A stretch of 64,000 nt of DNA from Mactra quadrangularis (Eukaryota > Mollusca > Bivalvia > Venerida > Mactridae), in assembly GCA_025267735.1 (NCBI GenBank), contig CM046299.1, positions 30,019,487 through 30,083,486 on the forward strand. The letters are read 5' to 3'. Made by a program: the position numbers and the translations under genes. Each line of letters begins with the position of its first letter. The first letter of the stretch is position 1. The notes beneath the pieces are model-generated. The model worked only from the letters and a program-made list of their open reading frames with translations, ran no database searches and was not told the DNA's origin. This document shows positions 24,201 through 32,832 of this stretch, piece by piece.

Positions 24201-25623
24201 GTTGCCGTTTTAGAAATGCCTTGTTGCATTCAGATCATGTATGATTACAGTTTAAAAAAAACTTCCTTACCCCATTTAATGTTCGCATTAATATTTCTTG
24301 AACACTATTGTATTGTTATAGATTTTTCATATAACATACAAATCTTTATATACAACAATGTTTACTTTAATACTTACAAAGAACATTCATGATGATGTCA
24401 CGTGATTTGAGCGTATTTAATTTGTTCTCTCCTTTACAATATATCTTTACACCATTTTGTTGTCTAGATGTCACAATTGTTAGACGACTTGTTGTTACAC
24501 TGAAATCATCATCTGTGGTACTAGATGTTATATTCTGGTTTATCTGAGAAGTTTTACCAGATTCTACTTTATACCAAGTCACAGTTGCTGCTGGACGTGT
24601 TGATGATGTTGTACAGGTGAGAAAACTTGTTGTATTTTCTTTCACATTCAATTTTGTCTCTCCTGGTGTTAGTGTTACAGATTTAACTCTAGCTGAATAC
24701 ATATAATCATATAAAACTTAGCATACGTTCTAACACATATATTTTGTACGTTTTTTGTTTGTTAATATTCTGGTTTAAATGAGCGGCATTGTGCTTAATA
24801 GTCTTCTTTTAATAATTATTACCTTATTGGTTAAAACAAAAAGTTCAAATCATTATATTTATAAATATTCGATTTCAACTTCTCGTGTATATGGCCATAT
24901 GCATCCTCCTAGCTACTTTGGCTAGCTCCAATCGGAGTATACCTGCATGTAATAACCTGTTAATATACACAGAATTTCGAAAATGTTTTTAAAATGTTAT
25001 ATGAGAAAAAGAAAAACAAAGTTTTTAAAAAATCTTTGAAATATTAATAATTAAGCGACCAATGGTCTACGAAGCGTCCGCATGGCATCAAATGTTTGCT
25101 GTGCGGACATCGACTGAAACATTTATGCACTATCTAGGTCTCTGGTCGGGCATTAAACGAACACTGTAAATGTTCCGTATGATTTATATACATACGAAAA
25201 CAATCGTAAAACAATCCTATTATATAATAGATTGACAGCCTGTTAGATTGATTTGTGACTAAAATATACCTTGAACTTGTATTGTTAATTTAGGTCCAGA
25301 TGATTGACCAAAGGAAATACAAGACCATACATCATTATGTTGACTTCTTTGTACATTCTTCACTGTCACCTGATATACTGTACTGGTACAAGTATAGGAA
25401 TACTTGGCTGTATCTGATAAGTAGGATTGGGTTGTTCCAAGGGCGCATGTTCCATTTTCATTTGCCATTGGCACACTATAATAGCTTGCAGCACCTACAT
25501 CTAACAGCCAGGTGACGTACCTCACTGGACTAGAAAGTCTACAAACTAAGTTTATATCTTTTCCTTCTTCAACAACAGCATTAGCAGGTGTTAATTGAGT
25601 TGTCTGACCATTACAGTATAACA
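9172..25623 (-). CDS. Multi-Ig transmembrane receptor with tyrosine-motif tail (11 exons found, 5' end missing)
   Basis: I assembled this minus-strand gene from exons joined by splice phase: 25,270-25,623; 24,378-24,692; 23,554-23,832; 22,856-23,134; 13,728-14,021; 13,135-13,290; 12,588-12,618; 11,729-11,785; 11,171-11,230; 10,578-10,627; 9,172-9,218. Together they give 1,922 nt, about 640 residues. The order is four Ig domains with canonical cysteines, one Ig-like domain without them, a membrane helix, a basic stop-transfer stretch, and a tail with AVYSNEE, FYEQL and DEYESL before the stop. Ig exons are all phase 1-1, the usual arrangement of animal Ig cassettes. Inference: a surface adhesion or immune-type receptor whose tail can be phosphorylated; YSN fits Grb2-type SH2 binding and YxxL fits SH2 or AP-2 binding. 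It is not a textbook ITIM or ITAM. The exon with the signal peptide and start codon, upstream of 25,623, was not found. The family (nephrin/kirre-like, CD22-like or mollusc-specific) is undecided. Confidence 0.85.
9369..9662 (+). mobile_element. GGATCC-ended MITE, copy 2
   Basis: This is the right-arm partner of the copy at 2,390-2,680, so the insertion predates separation of the two arms. It has the same ends (AGCGGATTCAGG...GCTGGATCCGCT), G and C runs, and core. The two copies differ mainly in homopolymer length. Confidence 0.8.
10578..10627 (-). CDS. Receptor tail exon with FYEQL motif
   Basis: This 50-nt exon lies between TTGTTACAG and GTACTG, phase 2 to 1, and reads VQFYEQLEGKSQESSK. 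YEQL is a YxxL motif. The -2 residue is Gln, so it does not meet the strict ITIM consensus. Confidence 0.78.
11171..11230 (-). CDS. Receptor tail exon with AVYSNEE motif
   Basis: This 60-nt exon lies between TTTTAG and GTAGGT, phase 2-2. The tyrosine is in VNAVYSNEE: NAVY is an NxxY-type turn and YSN is the pYxN class bound by Grb2-type SH2 domains (family knowledge). It is identical in protein to the left-arm copy. Confidence 0.78.
11729..11785 (-). CDS. Receptor tail exon, arm-divergent
   Basis: This 57-nt exon lies between CCTTTAAG and GTAAAA, phase 2-2, and reads DTSQLKEDSQGTNFHNSE. It is a polar cytoplasmic segment. It differs from its left-arm partner (326-382) at nine of 57 bases, mostly amino-acid changing, far above the level in the flanking introns. 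Confidence 0.75.
12588..12618 (-). CDS. Receptor micro-exon (31 nt) after the membrane segment
   Basis: This very short exon lies between TTTTTAAG and GTTAGA. It reads AKRNNPAEQR and converts the phase-1 end of the membrane exon into the phase-2 start needed by the next tail exon. Skipping it would bring a stop codon into frame in the next exon (right-arm copy). This phase logic is the main support; no other candidate was found in the 1.3-kb interval. Confidence 0.65.
13135..13290 (-). CDS. Receptor exon: transmembrane segment
   Basis: This 156-nt exon lies between TTTTTCAG and GTCAGT. A short extracellular stalk is followed by a helix of about 24 hydrophobic residues (core VVGMSVGATSGCFALILF, continuing VLCLVW) and then RFRLRK, a basic stop-transfer stretch that puts the C-terminus in the cytoplasm. 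It ends in phase 1. Confidence 0.88.
13728..14021 (-). CDS. Receptor exon: membrane-proximal Ig-like domain lacking cysteines
   Basis: This 294-nt exon (98 codons) lies between ATATTAG and GTAAGA, phase 1-1 like the other Ig exons. The fold signature survives: FTLNVIAYP, FTWWKL, SLLIIRNLSMED and YKLVVDNSIG. But both cysteine positions are hydrophobic (Val and Leu), so it lacks the inter-sheet disulfide. It could be a fibronectin-like or degenerate Ig domain. It is separated from Ig4 by an 8.8-kb intron filled with mobile elements. Confidence 0.8.
15520..16828. mobile_element. TTAA-flanked fold-back element (1.3 kb)
   Basis: Seen: TTAA then GGTGGGTCGGTACCTTACTC at the left, and its reverse complement then TTAA at the right. 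The two arms match over roughly 540 bp each with modest divergence, leaving a loop of about 200 bp near 16.07-16.27 kb. TTAA at both ends fits piggyBac-type insertion, though the TTAA could also belong to the terminal repeat. Open frames within it are mirror images of each other and have no recognisable domain, so it is non-autonomous. Confidence 0.85.
16985..17258 (+). mobile_element. GGATCC-ended MITE, copy 3
   Basis: Same family as the copies at 2.4 and 9.4 kb: GGGGGGTCCGAACC near the start, then TTGATAATAAAAACTACATT, ACTTACAGGCAAGAAATACA and GCTGGATCCGC at the end. It sits just right of the TTAA fold-back element inside the long receptor intron. Confidence 0.8.
17662..17947 (+). mobile_element. 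tRNA-headed SINE, family A, copy 1
   Basis: The head (about 17,665-17,741) has RNA polymerase III boxes: TAGCTCAATTCAATCGGTAGC (A-box region, with an insertion) and GGTTCGAATC (B box). A conserved body follows (TTGGTCATGAAATAATTTC; CAGTAGTTGGTTAACAGC) and the tail GACCGCCGTGATATAACC...GTGTTGC. Five more copies or pieces occur in the window. The head is not a credible functional tRNA because stems are imperfect and the body continues. Confidence 0.85.
18735..19850 (+). repeat. Cluster of seven CGTACGTTA motifs
   Basis: CGTACGTTA starts at 18,740; 18,761; 19,096; 19,458; 19,473; 19,651 (one mismatch, CGTTCGTTA) and 19,841. Five of them are preceded by (T/G)GTCCC, giving TGTCCCGTACGTTA. The 18,761 and 19,473 copies are preceded by CT and sit shortly after a TGTCCC copy, making two similar doublets. 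Surrounding sequence is unrelated between copies, so this is not a simple tandem repeat. Confidence 0.85.
21089..22038. repeat. Cluster of six X-box/RFX-like palindromes
   Basis: Variants of the palindrome GTTRCCATGGYAAC are at 21,089 (GTTACCATAGCAACC), 21,191 (GTTGTCATGGCAACC), 21,532 (GGCATGGTAAC, half plus core), 21,726 (GTTTCCATGGTAAT), 21,882 (GTTACCATGGCAAC, near-perfect) and 22,024 (CTGTCATGGTAACAG). The consensus is that of the RFX-bound X-box. They lie near the right end of the candidate 7.8-kb element, so they may be subterminal repeats of a transposon rather than enhancer sites. Confidence 0.7.
22450..22712 (+). mobile_element. GGATCC-ended MITE, copy 4
   Basis: Fourth copy of the family, in the receptor intron about 140 bp upstream of the Ig4 exon boundary. 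G runs of about 13 lie inside both ends. The core is slightly shorter than in the other copies. Confidence 0.8.
22856..23134 (-). CDS. Receptor exon: Ig domain 4
   Basis: This 279-nt exon (93 codons) lies between CTTTCAG and GTAAGT, phase 1-1. FKCIADGVPVP and DADMYTCSASN give both disulfide cysteines. The core Trp is replaced by Leu (TVKLTNSNG). NLT and NET are potential N-glycosylation sites. A further Cys (AQCLDAD) lies shortly before the F strand. Confidence 0.88.
23554..23832 (-). CDS. Receptor exon: Ig domain 3
   Basis: This 279-nt exon (93 codons) lies between CTTCCAG and GTAAGT, phase 1-1. It is a typical I-set/C2 domain: LEITCTYTAG, VKWSHDNSG, and the DAGRYTCAASN signature at the F strand. 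Confidence 0.9.
24378..24692 (-). CDS. Receptor exon: Ig domain 2
   Basis: This 315-nt exon (105 codons) lies between TATTCAG and GTAAGT, phase 1-1. Core residues are FLTCTTSS, VTWYKVESG and KIYCKGEN. Potential N-glycosylation sites are NTTS and NITS. The pattern (C, WYK, long D-E segment, YCKGEN) resembles CD80-like or nephrin-type C2 domains. Confidence 0.85.
25270..25623 (-). CDS. Receptor exon: Ig domain 1
   Basis: This 354-nt exon (118 codons) lies between acceptor GGTTTCAG and donor GTATAT, phase 1-1. The Ig core is visible: INLVCRLSS (B-strand Cys), VTWLLDVG (core Trp) and DVWSCISFG (F-strand Cys, with Trp-Ser in place of the usual Tyr-x). It has extra cysteines (LYCNGQ, NGTCALG, YTCTST) that could form a second disulfide. 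It is longer than the other domains, like a V-type or N-terminal domain. NENGT is a potential N-glycosylation site. Confidence 0.85.
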
Positions 25624-25629
25624 CTGAAA

Positions 25630-27195
25630 CCATACAATACACTTAAAGTTTTGAGACGTTTTACTGTGTAGGCCCATTGAATAGCTTTTATCTAAAATTT
25701 GATAACTGATTTTTTCTTACTGCTCTTCAGTTTTTTAATTTATTTTTTGATTATCAATATAAATGTAATTGAGACTACAATATTAGCATAAAAGCTGTGT
25801 TATGGAAAATAATTACAACAAGCATAGGTTTGAAAAACCTGGATGGATTACATAAATACAGATTAGACAAAACCTGAGTTTATATTTAGTCTTACACCAT
25901 AAAAATTAAACCTGTCATGGGGGTAGTTTAAAGCCGAGTTTTAGAAAATATATCAGTTTTGTAAGTTGAGAAAAATGTCGCTTGCATATAAGCATTGTGT
26001 TTGTTGATCATAAATAAGTATTGAGTCATTGTCACGTGATTGTATACTTTTGAAATGCATTTGTATGTTTCACACGGGCCTATTTATATCTGTTTTAATG
26101 CTTGTATTTATTGAGAGCTATATACGTCATGTATTCAATAGATTAGTTTCTGCACTTGACAACTTTTATCATTCTGCAAATAAGTCACTCCCTGTATGAT
26201 TATTATAATCATAACAAATTTAAAACATGAATGCCCTTCAAATAAACTTAAAGAAACGCATTTGTAGTTAGACTACTATTTTTCAATATTTACTTCACAT
26301 GAATCAACATTTATCTATACCAAAGAATTTCTTTTCTGTCACAACTCATCAAAACAAATTTGATATTGAATAGAAAGGAATTATCTAATTTGTAACACAA
26401 ATGTCTGAACAAACAGAACAAAACTAAAACAAACTAGAAAAAATACAAAAGCAATACAACTTAATGCAAGTTCACAATAAAAAAAATTGGCCGAATAGAC
26501 GAATCTATGCCATATCTTTTATATAATAAGTGGCATTTATCTACATGAAAGGTTGAAAAAAAGCATAACTATGATTTATAAATTAACATTAGGCAGTTTA
26601 GTAAGTTAAGTTAGGCATAACTACATGTCGACATCCAAAAAAAGTTTGATCGGAGCCTTCACCTGAGGAACCTAAAAACATTTAATATTATGAACCAGAG
26701 CTTTCTGACTGTGCAAGTAAACTGATAAAACACCATACATGTACAATACATTTATTATTTTACTAATCCATCAATTAGATCGCAGATTATATACAGGAAA
26801 TATTATTAAAGTTCGGGTCTGATAATCACACTATTGATCGATTTTAATTTTGTGCAAAAATTAACGTCCAAGCACGAAATTTTCATGAATATGTGGTATT
26901 TTTTGTGCAATGAAAACAAAAACAGGCTATAATTTTCTAACCTGAAGACTAACTGTTACAGAATAACAAAGCTGAAGGATTGTTATCCTCTGGACAGGTA
27001 GTCTTAGGTTAGCTAAACCAAAATTAAAGTTGAATTATGCAATTGAGAGATAAACTCGAGGCTAGTGAGTCCTGGACTAAGGCTTAAACTAGACTAAATT
27101 AAACTTGAATTATGCAATCGACCCGAAGTGTTCACTGTCAAGTCTATCTATTTATATGTCTCTGATGAGTACGTCCTACTTCTGTTTGTTTGTTT
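25630..27195. other. AT-rich non-coding stretch upstream of the found receptor exons
   Basis: This is where the signal-peptide exon of the receptor might be expected. I looked on the minus strand for a short hydrophobic ORF ending in phase 1 before GT and found none I would defend. It contains no recognisable mobile element. Confidence 0.5.
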
Positions 27196-27198
27196 TTG

Positions 27199-27496
27199 TT
27201 AGGTTTAACGCCGTAGCAACACATTTTATAGGTCATATAACGGCGGTCAGTCAACCTACTCACTCCTCCTAGAAAGGCTAAATCTCTGGATGTAGCTGTT
27301 AACCAACTACTAAGCGCATACTTTCGTCAGTGTCTGACAACTGCCTTACATAATTAAAAATCATTGGTAGGAGGGAGAATGGCCTTAGAAATTATTTCAT
27401 GACCAAGCTCAACGAAAGTATGCCCCGCCCGGGAATCGAACCCACGACCTCTCGATCAGTAGACTTGCGTGCTACAAATTGAGCTAGCCGGTCGGG
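27199..27496 (-). mobile_element. tRNA-headed SINE, family A, copy 2
   Basis: Full-length inverted copy: tail TTTAACGCCGTAGCAACACA at the left, body GTTAACCAACTACTAAGCGC, and at the right the complemented B box (GGAATCGAACCCACGACC) and A box (TGAGCTAGCCGG). It is close to copy 1 at 17.7 kb throughout. Confidence 0.88.
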
Positions 27497-28121
27497 TCCC
27501 TACTGGACCTACTGGATGGCTTGTAGCACATATCTTTCTGTAAATACTTAGAATAAAGGGTTATGGACTCCGAAAACTCCTAAATGGCAATGTTAATTCG
27601 TTTTATCTTCAGAATGATGGGTTTTCGCTCATGTAGCGAAGGTAAAATACCAAATTCACAAAGCCTGCAACACTTAGGTATAAGACCTTTTCTAAGTTGT
27701 TCAAAATCTGATTTTCAGAAAATACTTTATATTTTAGAAAATGGAAATAGCTTTTTCGGAAAATAATTTGTTCTCAAAATTTTTAACTTTGAATTTTGCA
27801 CCATTACAAGGTCTTCTAGATAATGTCTGACTCTATTGTGTGCATTAGGCTTTTAATTTACATTAGTTATATCACTATCAATTGCAATTAACTCGTTAAA
27901 CTTCATTTTATCACTCGATCACAGTACAGAGGGTTGTTCCATGTGTAGCGCCGCGATAGCGTCTTCCATACACATGTGAAATAGGTAAGTTGTTTACTTT
28001 GTAATTAAGGTAGATCACATGGGTTTTGACGTGTTATCACGCGTGTATGACGTTGACGAACTGCATTGTGTGTGGCTCAGCAGTCAGAGCTAAGTATTCA
28101 TCCCGCCTAGACGAACAGTGG

Positions 28122-28265
28122 AACCTCTGAAAACCGAACCCTCAAAAACCGGAATCCTCACAATTCCGAAAAATTCTCACGGTCCCGACTTTACTTGTTC
28201 TTTATATAACTATTAAAAACCCTCTAATCCGGAACCTCAGAATTCCGAAAATCAAACCTCAATCC
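28122..28265 (+). mobile_element. End fragment of a pogo/Tigger-like element
   Basis: The sequence starts CAGTGGAACCTCTGAAAACC, followed by repeated ...CCGGAATCCTCAcAATTCCG-type words. This is the style of terminal repeats of pogo-group elements (family knowledge, from memory). No matching opposite end is in the window, so it is a solo end or a relic. Confidence 0.35.
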
Positions 28266-28684
28266 CCAAATCAATTAGTATATTTTATTCTATAAATTAC
28301 ATTTGTACCTCAGAATACTGAACATTCCCACCTGATTAATCTCAAGTGTCAAATGTTAGATGGATAATAGCGATGACATGATTTTAAAACATGTAATTTT
28401 TGCATTCCAAAATCTACGGCGATTTTATTAAAATATGTCACCAAATTTCGTACAAGTAGAACATTGGATACAAAGGTAAAGAGACACACTAAAGCACTGA
28501 ATGTGTTTGGGTTACAAGGTTAGAATTTTTAAAGGAGTATTTTCTTTTCTTAATTTAAAAGAAATTTGACGCAGGCTGAAATTACGGTAGATATATTTGT
28601 TTGGGCTGAAAATGAATAAAAGCAATAGCAGACTAATGCATTTTTTCACTGGTTGATGGAACTACTACTATGGTGCTTGTTTAT

Positions 28685-30310
28685 ACTCGCCCATATGCGT
28701 GACGCTTTGGGCGAGTGTTTGCTATCATATATCGTCTGCTATATAATAATACTAAGTAGAAAAAATCTATGCTTTTTAAAAATTTACTATATAAAATATG
28801 CTATATTTAAAGATGTCTATATTTATTAAAATATATATTAAATATCTAAAGTATAAATCTTTGTTAAAATACTATATGTACAATTTCAAATGAGTTTAAA
28901 ACTTTCTTAGGTAGATGTAACTATGTTAAAATATTAGAGGCTATTTTGTCGGCTGTGTTATTATCAGGGGTGGGGGAGTTCCCTGTTCGGCAGGGTAAAA
29001 AGACAGTATAAAAATAATATAATAAAATATATTCACATATATTCAAATTCCGACTGTGTACAACGGCACACTTATAGGGCCACGTAAAAATATAATTAAA
29101 ACTACAAAAAAACTAATAAAAATATCATATCTACAGTATTATTTACAAGTTAAAAAGAGTTTGTGTGTCGAACAGGGAGTCCCTGACATATCACATGTAG
29201 CACTATGTAACAAATGTTAGGGGACAAATAGCCCTAAAAAGGGCCGTATACGCATATATTAGTATGATAGCCCTGAAAAGGGCTGTGTTGAATCTAACCA
29301 ACTAATACCCAGAATAGGGCTGTACGTATAACTGTTTGTCCCACTATCTATATTAATGCAATATTGAATTATTACATTTTATTTCTGGTATAGTTGACTG
29401 TTAATACAGGTTTGACTACTACCTGATTTTATGTTCTTATACTAGGTCTTGTATATAACGGGGGAGAGGCTCAGCAGTGCTTGAGAGGAGGATGGAAAAC
29501 TAGGTTGCGTCAAGTTTTTTGTAATTCTAGAGTTAAACAGATTTTTGTGTGTAATGCACTATGGCCCTGGGAAGACATGACTCCCACAGGTACCACCGTA
29601 CAGAACACACAAACAGGAATAAGATAAATTGCTGAGTGGTAGACCGGTAGATTCAGACTGGTCTAACTAGCAATAAATCTAAACCAGACAGCCCTTGGCC
29701 CCAGATATATATTGTAACACATATCACTAAGATACAACATTGGAGACGAAGACTATCCGGTTAGTATTGCTCGGATGTTTCGTTGGGTGATGTCACTTTT
29801 GTCTGCCCCGTCCTGCATTAAACCAACCGGCCCTTAGATGCTAACAGGGTACAGACAAGTGATTTATTGTAGTTCAGTATGAACATAAAAATATGAAAAA
29901 AGGAAATGGGGCCTTATGTTAGTGGCTGGCCATACGGCTAACACCTCACAGTGTGGAGTAAGATCATCACCACTGGGAGTATGTCATGACCAGCCACCAA
30001 AACCAGGTCACTAGAGTTACTTTAATTTAGAAGAAAACCATGAATAAGGGTATCTATTTATACATGTTGACAGTCATATGTTGGAGAGACAGGGCAAAAG
30101 AGGCGGATTTCGCTGCATATGGATTGCAGACGATTCTGCCCCAGGTGCCCTGTCCCACCGCCATGGTATACACTTGTTTTGTGTTAATAGAGGCAACCCA
30201 GTTGAAACGACACCCCAGTGTAGGTGGGCCAGGTTAGCTCTCCCATAAGTTGAGTACTCAGTCTAAGTCATTTGGGTGAGTATCCAGCCAATGTGATATA
30301 GATGACAATG
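28685..30310. other. Non-coding, probably element-derived stretch
   Basis: It begins with a small hairpin (ACTCGCCC ... GGGCGAGT, 28,686-28,720) and then has AT-rich sequence. At 28,970-29,330 repeated short words occur (CCCTGTTCGGCAGGG; AACAGGGAGTCCCTG; three AGGGC-centred ATAGCCC/AGGGCTGT words). From 29,460 to 30,240 the base composition is more even and resembles an untranslated region of a retroelement, but no domain or long frame is present. I cannot tie it to the LINE at 32.8-34.6 kb. Confidence 0.35.
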
Positions 30311-30878
30311 TGTATTTGAATTGTAAAATCATAATTCTATAAAAAATGAGTATCGTAGTTTTTAAAACATATCGGTATTACTTTTATCACTTTAAGTATG
30401 TTCAAATTTCTTAAAAATAGGAAAATAATTTTTATGCTTAAACTTTTTTTAAGGATTGAATACATATACTCCTGCGTTCCATATTTCGAAAAGTATACAA
30501 TTGTTAGAATTATGCATAAGAGAAGTAAATTTGTAACTTTTATGAACTCATTATATTTAAAAACAGTAGATATAACAATTTTTCAATATATAACTGATAA
30601 AAATCCTTAATTAAAAATGTCATGTAGGTCTATAATATTATGTTTGAGTAAGTTTGGTAAACTCCGGTGTTCCATATGTTTATATACTCGGCCTAGATGA
30701 TTTGATCTACTTTGCGTTATTTTTAGAAACCGGATTGACCTAATTAAATTTTTCTTGTCTCTGATTGGTTGTTGATCAGGACTAGTATTTGTGGGTTCAG
30801 AATTGAACACTTCGAATTTTTTTGACTAAAATTTAACAAAAAATTCTGTTAACGTTAAAATATTCCTCATAAAAAACC

Positions 30879-31758
30879 TATGGTGGCATATTTCTGCCAC
30901 CAGATAACCACATAACCTAACGAGATAATTAAGTGGTTAACTAGTAACGTAACTAGTTAACCAGATAATTATCTAGTTAATTAAGTAGTTAACTAGTTAC
31001 GTAACTAGTTATTTTTTACAATAAAGAAAATATCATAACAGGAAAAAAATGCAAGTTAGTGCTTACAACTGCCATTGTGTATTATTTTACCAATTTAATG
31101 TTAAGTGATTATCTAGTTACGTTAACTAGAAAACCACTTAATTAACTAGTTAATTATCTGGTTAACTAGTTAGGTAACTAGATAACCACTTACCAGTTAG
31201 CGATATTTTGTATAAGTGGTAAGTGGTTAACTAGTTACGTAACAAGTTAACCAGATAATTAACTAGATAATTAAGTGGTTTTCTAGTTAACGTAATTAGA
31301 TAAACACTTACCACTTAACTATAATCGCTAAGTGGTTATCTAGTTACGGTAACTAGATAATCACTTAATTATCTAGTTAATTAAGAGGTTAACTAGTTAC
31401 GTAACTAGTTAACCACTTACCACTTATACAAAATATCGCTAACTGGTAAGTGGTTATCTAGTTACCTAACTAGTTATCCAGATAATTAACTAGTTAAATA
31501 AGTGGTTTTCTAGTTACGTAACTAGTTAATCACTTAGCATTTAAATGGTAAAATAATACACAATGGCAGTTGTAAGCACTAACTTGCATTTTTTTCCTGT
31601 TATGACCTTTTCTTTATTGTAAAAAATAACTAGTTACGTAACTAGTTAACTACTTAACTAACTAGATAATTATCTGGTTAACTAGTTACGTAACTAGTTA
31701 ATCAGATAATTATCTGGTATGTTTTGTGGTTATCTGATGGCAGAAATATGCCACCATA
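30879..31758. mobile_element. Fold-back element made of TAACTAGTTACGTAAC words
   Basis: The terminal inverted repeats TATGGTGGCATATTTCTGCC / GGCAGAAATATGCCACCATA are flanked on both sides by AAAACC, a plausible 6-bp target duplication. The interior is a lattice of short palindromic words (TAACTAGTTA, AGTTACGTAACT, AGATAATTATCT) on both arms. An inner mirrored stretch (TACAATAAAGAAAA...GCAAGTTAGTGCTTACAACT) lies at about 31,017-31,075 and 31,560-31,622. The whole 880 bp can fold on itself at many registers. No coding potential. Confidence 0.85.
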
Positions 31759-31889
31759 AAAACCACATTGACTGGTACTTTTAGTTTTTGAAACTGATAG
31801 TGTATAGTAGGTGTTCTTTCTGAGAGAAACATTTTGTACAAGGTACAAATGTCTCATCCCACCAACACTATGGAAAAGTTTAATACAGT

Positions 31890-32830
31890 GCAAATACCGA
31901 GTAACTACCCCAGGTTTTTAACCTATCCGGGGTAATTTTATTCAATAGGATGGAGATCCTGGATTAAACTTTGTATACAGATGTCTTATCTAGTCAATGT
32001 ATTGACTATTTAGTGCAAATTTAGTGTTTTCTACTGTATAAAGATTTTTATTAGTAAAATTTTAATAATTATAAGTATATAATATACTTATATTAATGTT
32101 TCAATATTAATATTGGTAAATATAGTTGTAACTATAGTATAGTTTATTATAAAATTAGAGTATTTTATCCTATTTAGGATAGAAATTTTCCTCTGAGGAT
32201 ATTATTTTTAAAATTTAATTAGGATATTTACTCAAGTAATATATTTTCAAATATTGTCATCATGTATTGTTTATATTCCAGGTCTCCAGGTCTTTTTATG
32301 ATTAAAAATGTGAAGTACATAGGGTTTTTAGACCTTTTTTAAGTGTTAAAACATGTGAAAATAGACAGTTCATAGTAATTTTTACAACAAAGGACATCAT
32401 TTTCCATGTTTTAAGTCTAAATTTTTTATATTCCTGTATAATAGGAAGTTAATAGTGTAATAAACTTAAATGAGTCAACATATTTGTTGAAATTTTCTTA
32501 GAATTTTGGGTTTTGGTAACCCGGTATTGTATAAAAAATGGATTTATCTGGGTGTAAGACCCTGACAAATGTTTTTTTAAATTAGGATTTGCATCCTTAT
32601 GTTATATTAATAATATACATATTGAAATTAAAAGTCATTTTGCTGTTAAACAGCAATAAAATGAAGGTTGTAGGAACCTTTAATCTTTACTTTTAATATC
32701 AATATGACTTATTTTATAGCCTTTTTGGCTATTTAGGCTGCATTTAAATATTTTAATGCAGTGTTTGTTTACCTCATGAGGTATTTGCACTTTATTGGGT
32801 AGTATAAATGAAATAGACTGAGTTTTGGGG
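31890..32830. other. AT-rich non-coding stretch downstream of the LINE ORF
   Basis: No frame is seen. It is partly the likely 3' untranslated region of the LINE, and the boundary is not visible. It contains small mirrored words (AGGATA, ATATACTTAT) only. Confidence 0.3.
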
Positions 32831-32832
32831 CT

